From NCBI RefSeq assembly GCF_003473485.1, contig NC_053046.1, positions 34,053,332 to 34,117,331 on the forward strand: 64,000 nt of DNA, written 5' to 3'. This document shows, piece by piece, positions 20,807-30,870 of the stretch. Within the stretch, counting starts at the first letter, position 1; each line of letters starts with the position of its first letter. The DNA comes from Medicago truncatula (taxonomy: Eukaryota; Streptophyta; Magnoliopsida; Fabales; Fabaceae). The notes under the pieces were generated by a model. That model had not been told where the DNA came from. It saw only the letters and a list, made by a program, of their open reading frames with translations, and searched no databases. Both the position numbers and the translations under genes were made by a program.

Positions 20807-21952
20807 TATTAAATTAAAATAATTATAAAGGGTAAAAATGAATTTTTTATAAAATGATAAGGGAAGATGGGTTAGATTGAGTGTTTATAGATCATGATAA
20901 AATTTTGGGGTTCATCTAATCTAACCGTTGAAAAAATTGGTCCATCATAGACCAATATTTTACGATAACTACTTTAAAATTCATCTTCTTTTTAGCAATG
21001 TTTTATCATATATACTATTACAGCAAGGGTAAATATGAACTATAATCAACGATGAATTAGTTTAAGTGGTAAAAAATTTCAACCCCTTGAGTTGGTCATG
21101 AGAATATTTACCACTTAATTATGAAGAAATATTATAATTTATAAACATCCTTAAGTAAAAATAAATAAATTACTTTATACAATACACAATTTTTTCATAG
21201 ACAATCTTGTAAACATCATGGCCATCCACCTTTTACCTTTGACAAAAAATTTCTTAGAGATCTTAGTATGTAAAATAATTTGTTTAACCCTTTTACTAGA
21301 GAAATATGGATTGATACTTTCAAGTTTGATCGAAAGGTAGTAAAATCTAATCAAGTTTAATCGACTAAATAAAATCAGCTTTGAAAATATGGTTCCTATA
21401 AATAAAATCACAATCTCTTAAGTTTTGTCTCCGAATCTTGTCAAAAAAAGAGTTTTGTCTCCAAATAAATTTTATTCGTTTTTTGTTCTTACTTTACTTA
21501 GGGTCTATCTTTTTTATTCTAAAACAACCACTTTTTTTATAAGTTTTTTTGAAAATGTGGATTAAAATTTATAAGTAAAAACATACAAGATAACATCCAC
21601 CATCAAAACAAACAGAAATCAAGTGGCGTGAAGATGGAATCTTTGTATATTCTTTTTCTCATGATCATCCACATGCAGCGTAACCACCTTAGACAAACAA
21701 AGGAAAAGAATGATACTTATATAATTCCTTGTTAAAACTAAATAATATCCACACACATTCCTTTTGTTTTTTAAAACATACTCAAACATGATTATTCTTT
21801 TCCTTTCTTTCCCTCATCAAGTATTCCTTCTCATGTGACATAGGTACACATATAAATTGTGACACATTTCATAGGACATGCAATCAAGACCATCATTATT
21901 TCTGAGTTTATAAATTTTAAATTTAAATTTTACTATCTCTTAATTTCTTTCA
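20807..21952. other. Upstream region of the sucrose synthase gene
   Basis: No gene. A 78-codon minus-strand frame at 21175-21411 has no recognisable motif. The 5' leader of the sucrose synthase probably lies in the last 100-200 bases. Confidence 0.45.
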
Positions 21953-24900
21953 ATGGCTCCAACACATGCATTGAAGCGCACAAATTCTATAGCAGATAAC
22001 ATGCCTGATGCATTGAGGAAGAGTAGATACCATATGAAGAAGTGCTTTGCTAAGTACCTAGAAAAAGGGAGAAGAATCATGAAACTTCATGAATTAATGG
22101 AAGAAGTGGAACGAACTATAGATGATATAAATGAAAGAAATTATATTTTGGAGGGAAATCTTGGCTTTATATTGAGCTCTACACAGGTTCTTTTTATATT
22201 TGGTCTAATATGTTTAATCACTCAAATCCTCAGCATTTTGGAAAACATTTATAATTAATTCTAAAAGAGTGGCTCGAAAACATTTAGGCTTTGAATTATA
22301 ATGTAGTACATATGAACTTGCAGGAAGCTGTTGTTGATCCACCATATGTAGCCTTTGCAATTAGGCCTAATCCAGGAGTTTGGGAATACGTACGTGTCAA
22401 TTCTGAGGACCTCTCTGTTGAGCCTATCACCCCCACAGATTACCTCAAATTCAAGGAAAGAGTATATGACCAAAAATGGTGTGTCATTTTTCTTCATTTT
22501 CTCATATATTTAATTTGAATTCTTTATATATTTCATTGTTTGAATATCTTATGTGAGGTTAAATGTATATGTTAGAAAATATAGTATAAATAAATATGAA
22601 TTACCAACTTCGTGTTCTACAATTAGCATATAACTGGTCTTTTAAGCATGTGGTCATGAATTTGATCTTTGAGTGATGCTTATGAAAGAGCGCTTGTTAG
22701 GAGAGGTCATCTCCTTACATAGATCTTCGCACCTCGAAAGATTAGTTAGTAGCTTTCGAAATGTGAGATAAAAACCACATTGCTAGCAAGAAGATTGATT
22801 CACTTAACGTTGCTTGATGCTTAACATTTTCTATAATGTAGGGCAAATGATGAAAATGCATTTGAAGCAGACTTTGGAGCATTTGATATTGGGATTCCTA
22901 AATTAACCTTGTCTTCTTCAATTGGAAATGGACTACACTTTGTTTCAAAGTTCTTAACTTCAAGGACAACTGGGAAATTGGCCAAAGCACAGACTATAGT
23001 GGACTACTTGTTAAAACTAAATCATCATGGAGAAGTAAGTGGAAGAAACATGTTAGATTAAATTCATATACATTATACCAACAACAGTTACATAATCTTT
23101 TCAATATTAATTTTTCTTTTTTGTAACCTACACTTGCAGAGTCTCATGATAAATGACACCTTGAGCTCAGCTGCAAAGCTTCAGATGGCATTAATAGTTG
23201 CTGATGTTTTCCTCTCAGCAATTCCAAAAGACACTTCATATCAAAAATTTGAGCTAAGGTAAGAAGTTTATTAGTTTTCTATTAAAGAGGCCAAATTTGT
23301 TTTCAGATATGTTTAAAATCTCGGTCGCATCGCAATCCTTGATATTGCAAAGAATTGTAGTTATATACATATGATGTGGCCTCAACCGCGACATAAAAAA
23401 ATCTTGATGTTGCGACCTAAATTGTGATCGCCGACATTTTTTTAAAACTCTACTTGTTAGTTGTAACTTGTAACCCCTGATGCCAATTTTATTTCCAGGT
23501 TGAAGGAATGGGGCTTTGAGAAAGGATGGGGAGATAATGCAGGAAGGGTGAAGGAGACAATGAGAACTTTATCAGAAGTACTCCAAGCTCCGGATCCAGT
23601 GAACCTGGAAATATTTTTCAGCAGAATTCCAACAATATTCAAAGTAGTTATCTTCTCAGTTCATGGTTATTTTGGGCAAGCAGATGTTCTTGGCTTGCCA
23701 GACACTGGTGGCCAGGTAAAATTTCTACCATAAGGAACATTAATTTTAATTATAAGTATCAAGTAGTAAGGTTTTAAATTGCGGTCAATATGCCAAGATT
23801 CCTATTGCATCGTGATCCTTAACATTGGAGAGAATGCGGTGTAATGCGGCCTTAGTTGCAGTCGCAGAGACATCAGAAACCAATATGTCACGGCCCAAAT
23901 CTCAGCCGCAGATTTTTCTTAAACCTTGGCTCAAAAATTGTTTTCCTTTCTAACACTTGTTGCCAAAAAAACAACAGGTAGTTTACATATTGGACCAAGT
24001 CAAGGCTTTGGAAGAAGAGTTAATTCTAAGAATTAAGCAACAAGGGCTAAATTATAAACCTCAAATTCTTGTGGTGAGTCTCATGCAAACATATCACCTC
24101 TTTCTACATGCAACTTAGAACTTAGTAAAATCATGTGAGCATACTCTTAACTTTGACAGGTAACAAGGTTGATACCTGATGCTAGAGGAACCAAGTGCCA
24201 CCAGGAGTTTGAACCAATCAATGATACCAAACACTCTCATATTCTACGTGTACCTTTTCATACAGAGAAAGGAATCTTGCCCCAATGGGTTTCTCGCTTC
24301 GACATTTACCCTTATCTTGAGAGGTTTACTCAGGCATGTATACACACGATTTTTTACCTTGTACTATGGTTTTAAGTTGCAGTTACGCTGCAAACTTTTC
24401 TCTTACTGTAAAAAGCGGATGCAATCACAGTTGTTGACCGCAGTTTAGAACTATGTTTTGTACCTTTTCCGCTCTTATGAACTTTCCTTCTTACCAATGC
24501 TTTGGTTGATATTAATAGGATGCAACAACCAAAATTTTAGACCTAATGGAAGGGAAGCCAGATCTTGTTATTGGAAATTACACAGATGGAAATTTGGTGG
24601 CATCACTAATGGCTAGAAAACTTGGGATAACTCAGGTTACTAAAACTTACTATATCTTTATTTATTTTTCCTTTCAATATTTTTGTGCCAGAAAGGATGT
24701 GTTACTTGTCACATGTACTAATTCCTTATTGTGATTGAAAATTAGGCAACTATAGCACATGCTTTAGAGAAAACAAAGTATGAAGACTCAGATGTTAAGT
24801 GGAAAGAGTTAGATCCTAAATATCACTTCTCATGTCAATTCATGGCTGATACAGTTGCAATGAATTCGTCCGATTTCATCATAACCAGTACATACCAAGA

Positions 24901-27160
24901 AATTGCTGGAAGGTTTGTTAAAATAGCCTTTCATTTATTAATATTTGTTTAATCGAGAAGAAATCTAAATTTAAAATAGTACACAAAAATGATAACTGAG
25001 TTTTGAAAGTTAATTTTTGTTTTTTGCAGCAAAGATAGACCTGGACAGTATGAAAGCCATGCTGCATTTACCCTTCCAGGGTTATGTAGGGTTGTTTCTG
25101 GGATAAATGTGTTTGATCCGAAGTTCAATATAGCTGCACCTGGTGCCGATCAAAGTATCTATTTCCCTTACACAGAAAAAGACCAAAGACACTCTCAATT
25201 TCACCCTGCTATTGAAGATCTCCTCTTTAATAAAGTAGATAACAATGAGCATATGTAAGTAATTTTGTTTCCACATTTTCACATTAAACTTTTCTGTTAA
25301 AAGAATCATGTGAGAAGATAAGATCAGGAAATGTGTTTATAAGGGATGAAAATACTCCTCGTACCAGTTTTTGTCGTAAGGGTTGAGTTAAGTCCAACTC
25401 AAATTCTATGATAGTATCAGAGTCTACTTAAGATCCAATCGGACCACTCGGGTCACGGTACAGATGTCTAGTCTATGCATGAGGGCGTGTCAGTCCCGCA
25501 TTGAATCAGATAGGCCTGAAAATGCGTTTGTAAGTGGTGGACAGTCCTCATTTTATAAACCGGTTTTCTAGGGGTTGAGTTAGGCCAAGCCAAAATTTTA
25601 AAACTTTCAGTTCTGAACTATACTGACTACATTCTTCCAAATGATTGATATTTGCTTTTGAAATTATTACGGAAACAGTGGATATCTAGCAGACAAGAGG
25701 AAACCAATAATCTTCTCAATGGCAAGGCTTGATGTTGTGAAGAACTTAAGCGGTTTAGTTGAATGGTATGGCAAGAACAAGAGACTAAGAAACCTGGTGA
25801 ACCTTGTCATAGTTGGTGGCTTCTTTGACCCATCAAAATCAAAAGATAGAGAGGAAATGGCAGAAATAAAAAAGATGCATGATTTAATTGAAAAATATCA
25901 ACTAAAGGGCCAATTCAGATGGATTGCTGCGCAGACTGATCGATATCGTAACGGAGAGCTCTATCGATGCATTGCCGACACAAAGGGAGCTTTTGTGCAG
26001 CCTGCTTTGTATGAAGCATTTGGCTTAACTGTCATTGAAGCAATGAACTGTGGCTTGCCAACTTTTGCTACTAATCAAGGAGGTCCAGCAGAAATAATTG
26101 TTGATGGTGTCTCAGGATTCCATATTGATCCTCTCAATGGAGATGAATCAAGCAACAAAATTTCTGATTTCTTCGAAAAATGCAAAGTGGACCCATCATA
26201 TTGGAACGTGATTTCTATGGCCGGATTGCAGCGCATAAATGAATGGTACTACCTCCGTCCCCTCTTGAGATGTTTCGTTGCCAAGAAAATTAATTTTAAG
26301 CATGTTCATGTCTTTATGTTGTAGCTATACTTGGAAGATATATGCAAACAAGTTGGTAAATATGGGGAACACTTACACCTTTTGGAGGCAAGTTAACAAG
26401 GAGCAAAAAGAGGCAAAACAAAGATACATCCATATGTTCTATAATTTCTTATTCAAGAATTTGGTTAGTCAATGTTTGGTTTTCTATAAACATACACAAA
26501 TAACCAATTATTGCATAATGAGTTTTAGAATAAAAGTTATAAGTTTTTTTTTTTTTGACAAAAAAAGTTATAAGTTATAACACTTGTGATGCGTTCACAG
26601 GCTAAGAATGTACCTATTCCAAGTGATGAACCTCCAAAACCAGTTGGCAAGCAACCAAGTCTCAAACAACAAGGCTCTAGGTATGTCACTCAAGCATTTT
26701 GTTTTAGAATTTGAGAGGCTCAAGATTAATTTCATGACAGATAAGAAAATATTGTATCAATATAAAGCGTCTTAGGAAGCGTAATTATCTCATTCAAATT
26801 GATCTTTATATGCTAAATCATATTTTTGAAGATAAAAAAATTATTAACCAAATTAAACTATATACGTTCGCTGGAGTCTTTCGCCTTATAAGATTTATGT
26901 GTCTTTGGCTATGAAGCGTCAATCCATACACGAACTTGACAATGACACATTACCAATAATAATTTGAGAAAATTGTTTACCATTTGATTTTTCATGCTAA
27001 CTTTTTTTCCTTTTCTTCTTGGTTTGCAGCACCAGACGTTCACAATCCACATTGAAAAGGTTAGATTTATTATATATTCTTGGATAAGCTTATGATTTCA
27101 AGCTGTGTCACCTTACTAAAAAAACACTTGCTTCCTTTCAGATTATTACTTGGAGCTTAA
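21953..27160 (+). CDS. Sucrose synthase, SUS5/6/7 type, about 843 residues
   Basis: Catalyses reversible sucrose plus UDP to UDP-glucose plus fructose, feeding callose, cellulose or starch synthesis. Exons: 21953-22186, 22324-22478, 22842-23034, 23140-23258, 23499-23715, 23978-24073, 24160-24333, 24519-24635, 24746-24912, 25030-25254, 25679-26245, 26325-26463, 26601-26680, 27030-27059, 27142-27160; the sum is divisible by three with no internal stop. The start carries LKRTNS, an LxRxxS phosphorylation context at Ser12. The GT-B domain begins near [12 protein letters not shown] and shows LPDTGGQ (about 300-306), MARLDVVKN with Arg582 and Lys587, and [10 protein letters not shown] with the E-x7-E pair (about 678 and 686). 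The short Lys/Ser/Pro-rich tail after [11 protein letters not shown] suits the divergent SUS5/6/7 clade; that clade in Arabidopsis acts at sieve plates (established), and the role here is inferred. The intron after exon 7 starts with GC. The 3' end could alternatively stop at 27087. Confidence 0.93.
23310..23450. mobile_element. MITE-like remnant in SUS intron 4
   Basis: The stretch has 'aaaatctcggtcgcatcgcaatccttgatattg' style sequence and an inverted-looking end near 23440. It resembles the copy at 23770-23930 in words such as 'cgcaatcctt/cgtgatcctt' and 'atgtggcctcaaccgcgaca/aatgcggccttagttgcag'. It is noncoding. Confidence 0.45.
23770..23935. mobile_element. MITE-like element in SUS intron 5
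   Basis: Left end GGTTTTAAATTGCGG and right end CCGCAGATTTTTCTTAAACC form imperfect inverted repeats around about 160 bp. A shorter relative sits in intron 7 at 24365-24450 ('ggttttaagttgcag' ... 'ccgcagtttagaac'). Confidence 0.6.
24365..24450. mobile_element. Short MITE relative in SUS intron 7
   Basis: The ends 'tggttttaagttgcag' and 'gaccgcagtttagaacta' pair imperfectly and match the termini of the element at 23770-23935. It is about 86 bp, probably an internally deleted copy. Confidence 0.5.
25355..25605. mobile_element. LTR fragment in SUS intron 10
   Basis: Contains 'gtcccgcattgaatcaga', 'ggtggacagtcctcattt' and 'ggttgagttaggcc', words typical of a common legume copia LTR. The interval from 25360 also holds 'gatagtatcagag'. 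No internal domain is present, so this is a partial or solo LTR. Confidence 0.45.
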
Positions 27161-28204
27161 TTGTATAAACAACAAAGAAAATCAAGTGAGATAATGCATC
27201 TTGTCATGCTGAATATAGATCTACCTCTGATGTATATACCTTCTTATATATTGGTTTACAAAATAATTAATATTGCAAAACAATTTTTTTGTTATTAAAC
27301 AAAAAAATCTCTGTAATGTTGCAAAATAACAAATGTTTTATGCGATGAATAAAATGATGTGTGTGAGGAGTTCATGATAAATATGGAGCAAAATTTTAGT
27401 GCTTATAAAAATCTATTATTTTGTTGATAATTTATAAAAATCTCTTTGCTACTTATATAGTTATAGTTGGGGGGTGATTAGTAGTACTTATAGTTCTTAA
27501 GGAATTATACTAGCATGTAGCTGTGACCACGGTGGATACTATTACAGTTTAAGAAATTACATATAGTTTATGTATTTCTTTATTTATCTAGAAGACATGA
27601 TTTGTGATTTATTCCCTAAAAAAAATTGTGATTTATTTTCACAAATTAACAATGTGATAATAATACATAAAATAAGATATGTGAGTTGCAAATTTCCTAA
27701 AACCCGTGGACTATATATCACTAACCTCAAAAGAGTATTAAACTATTTTTTTTAGAGAGGAAAAGAGTCGTAAACTTTGTCTCCTCGGTCACGAGATACG
27801 TTGCCGTATGTAAACATTGAAGTTTGAACCCCTTAAACTTTATTTAACAAAAATAATTTAAAATTGAAAAAAATTAAGAAGCTAATAAATTAACCTATTG
27901 AAATTGATACGGAGAAATATCGAACCTGAAATTTTGAGAGAACACGTTATAATATCCTAAATTAACATCATCAAACTAACTTAAACGGGTTACTTTTAAA
28001 ATATAATGATAAATGGGAGGAGCAATCTTTTGGACTTATCAATGCTCACACTCTAATAAAATGACACGTCTTTATATAAACTGGATGGGAATTGCTGCAA
28101 ATCTCGAACATGAAGAAGATGAAGAACAAGATGAAGGTTGCCAAAATAAATTTCTAAGTGTGTCTAGACACACTATGACACACTGTTTCTTATTTGATTC
28201 ACCT
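27161..28204. other. Downstream of SUS, intergenic
   Basis: No gene. The SUS 3' UTR presumably covers the first 150-250 bases ('aataaaatgatg' near 27348 is a candidate poly-A signal). A 68-codon frame at 28013-28219 has no known motif. Confidence 0.45.
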
Positions 28205-28310
28205 CCACCATTTATGTAAACTAAATGCAAATAGTTCAATTAGCGAACCCTTTTTAGGCATACTTAGGAATCCTTGACATGAATTGCATACTCATATTAA
28301 GCGTATCAAA
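28205..28310 (-). repeat. Inverted repeat partner of 29244-29345
   Basis: Read in reverse complement, this block aligns with 29244-29345: 'gatacgc', 'gcaattcatgtcaaggattc', 'ggttcgc.aatt', 'ctatttgca' and 'gtttacat' occur in the same order. The pair could be long terminal inverted repeats of a degraded element spanning about 28205-29345. Confidence 0.5.
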
Positions 28311-28382
28311 TCAAAAATAATTTATAAAATAAAGTTCATTTAATTATTATTGTTCATCAGTAAAACCAAATAACTATTTAAA

Positions 28383-29098
28383 GACTTAAATGTATGTTTA
28401 ATCCCTGCACTTTTATCCAATTTTGGCATTGGTCCCTATACTTTTGTTTGGTATTGGTCCCTGCAGTTTGAAAACTTTTGGTTTTAATCATTCTGTTAAG
28501 TCTCAATTAAAAAAAGGCTTAATTGCACTTTACCTCTATCTTTCCAAAAGTTGCGGTAATATTCCTTCTGTTAATTTTTTTAACAGAAGGGACCACTTAG
28601 GTAAACGGAGGTAAAGTTATGGGACCAAATTGAGACGGTTTAAAGTTAAGGGACCAAAATGAAATTCAAAAATAAGTTAAGGGACCAAAACATGTATTAA
28701 GCCTAAAAAAAACTATCAGTGTGCCACGTGGACCAGTCATGACACGCCATGTGGCACACTAAAAGACAAAAAAAGTTCAACCTAAAAATATCATTAGTCC
28801 CTGCACTTTCAACATTTTTTTATATCAGTCCCTGCACTTTGGTATTGGTCCCTGAACTTTATTATTTTTTTTTTTTTAAACTTTCAATGAAATTATTAAG
28901 TTTTATTATTATTTTATTCGTTATTTTTATTGAGAATAATCATAAAAAAAAAATTAAAAAAATCATTTTTAAAAAAATTAAGTTTTAATTGTATCACATT
29001 GCAGATGAAAATTATATCTCATTGACACCATGATAATAGATGAAAATTAACAAAGTAAATGGAAATTAAATACATTAATTTTCTTCGTTGTAAAGCTT
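28383..29098. repeat. Repeat unit 1, GGTCCCTGCA family
   Basis: Starts 'gacttaaatgtatgtttaatcc', then 'ttggcattggtcc', a 'gtgccacgtgg ... ccatgtggcac' hairpin and a long AT tail to 'gttgtaaagcttcctcc'. A second copy at 29362-29872 follows the same order, so this is a tandem duplication. It contains the nested MITE at 28516-28703 that copy 2 lacks. Confidence 0.65.
28516..28703. mobile_element. MULE-type MITE nested in repeat unit 1
   Basis: Ends GGCTTAATTGCACTTTACC and 'ccaaaacatgtattaagcc' are partly inverted. Flanks TTAAAAAAA (28507-28515) and TAAAAAAAA (28704-28712) agree in 8 of 9 bases. The second copy of the host repeat at 29460-29480 has no insert, giving an empty site. Confidence 0.6.
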
Positions 29099-29185
29099 CC
29101 TCCTATCGATACACTTGATTTGAGTAGGCAATTCATGTCAATGATTCCTAAATGTTAACATTTTTCTTATTTTTAAATATTTTTT
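29095..29185 (+). repeat. Inverted repeat partner of 34058-34150
   Basis: About 80 bases, including 'caattcatgtcaatgattcc' and 'aaatgttaacatttttctta', match the reverse complement of 34058-34150 with about three mismatches by eye. The two copies bracket the NLR gene in opposite orientation. Confidence 0.6.
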
Positions 29186-29361
29186 TTTCTCCAATGCACG
29201 AGAGTAATTGGATAAACTTTATTTTTTTAACTATTTTTTTATTGATACGCAAGATAGGATAATGCAATTCATATCAAGGATTCTAAAGTATTTTTTAAAA
29301 GGGGTTCGCCAATTTACCTATTTGCAGCCGGTTTACATGTGAACATTTTTCTTATTTTTAA

Positions 29362-29872
29362 ATAAGGCTTAAATGTGTGTTTGGTCCCTGCACTTTCACC
29401 CCATTTTGGCATTGGTCCCTGCAGTTTGTAAAACTTTTGGTTTTAGTCATTCTGTTAAGTCTCAGTTAAAAAAATCTAACAGTGTGCCACATGGACCAGT
29501 CATGACATACCACGTGGCACACTAAAAGACAAAAAAAAAATTCAATCTAAAAATATCATTAGTCCCTGCACTTTCAACAGTTTTTTATATTAGTCCCTGC
29601 ACTTTAATATTGGTTCCTGAAATTTTTTTGTTTTTTTTTTTTAAACTTTCAATGAAATTATTATGTTTTATTATTGTTTTGTTCATTATTTTTATTGAGA
29701 ATAATCATAAAAAAAAATCAAAAAAATCTTTTTTAAAAAAATTAAGTTTTAATTGTATCACATTGCAAATGAAAATTATATCACATTAAAACCATGATAA
29801 TAGATGAAAATTAACAAAGTAAATGGAAATTAAATACATTAATTTTCTTCGTTGTAAAGCTTCCTCCAATTA
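29362..29872. repeat. Repeat unit 2, GGTCCCTGCA family
   Basis: Second tandem copy of 28383-29098 without the nested MITE, ending at the same 'gttgtaaagcttcctcc'. It shares the 'gtgccacatgg ... ccacgtggcac' hairpin. Noncoding. Confidence 0.65.
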
Positions 29873-30870
29873 ATTAGGGATGCGTCACAGATGAACTTAC
29901 AAGCTTATTTGATTTTGGAAGTGATACTATCTAATTATTGCTGAAAATATGTGTTTGGATTTTGAAAATACTTTTATGGGTTTTGAATTGGTGAAAATGA
30001 AGTAATAATTTTCATTGTGTCATTGAATATCTATTTCATTGATTGGTTTTTCTTATTTGAAAATAACAACTAAGAGACTATTTTTTGATGAGTAATTAAA
30101 GACTCTTGTGGTTGATATGATAGAATTGTTCATATTTGGTGAATAATTTACCTGTTAACATCTAATTAGAATATAGTCTGTCTGGTCTCATCATTTTTCT
30201 TGGGGATTTGCAGATTAAGTCTCAATTTCATGTTTAACTTTGAGAGAACTTTGATATAATTTGGTTTGATACATTTAGCTTAGTGTTCTTGATGGTTACA
30301 GTTGGTAGCACAAGATTCTGGATAAAATAAGTTTGCTCTGTCACTTGATGTGCCAAAAAATCTTGATATTTTGCAATGATATTAGATAGTTTGAGATTTA
30401 GTGCTTTATTTTTTATCTGGATTGCAACATTCAGCACTATTAAATCTACATATGATGCTTTATTCTCTTATGATGTTCTTGAAAGATTAAAGATAATTTG
30501 CTACATTGATCAGATAAGTGAAGATAAGTGTTAGCTACCTTCATAACACACTATCTCTTTGAAATGTATGAATTGTTTGTTTATTTTATATTCTGAATGT
30601 AGTTAGCTTATGTATGATAGCAGAAATGTATGGTAGCAGAAATGTTGGAAAGATAGCAACTGAGTCATGTGCATTTAACTTATGAAGTAAGTATACTACA
30701 CAAACATTATAAATGTGCACCTTTTTAAAATATTTATCAAAATATCAAAAGAGCATATACTACAATCAACATTCGAGATAGTAGTCAGATCTATCTATTT
30801 AGATACACCACTAATTATCTCAAATAGCTAAAATAGACCCGTGTATATACATTAGCGACATTGAAGAGAT
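29873..30870. other. Intergenic or 3' region of the NLR gene
   Basis: No coding gene supported. A 67-codon minus-strand frame at 30234-30437 has no motif. Part of this may be the 3' UTR of the NLR, which is transcribed leftward. Confidence 0.4.
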
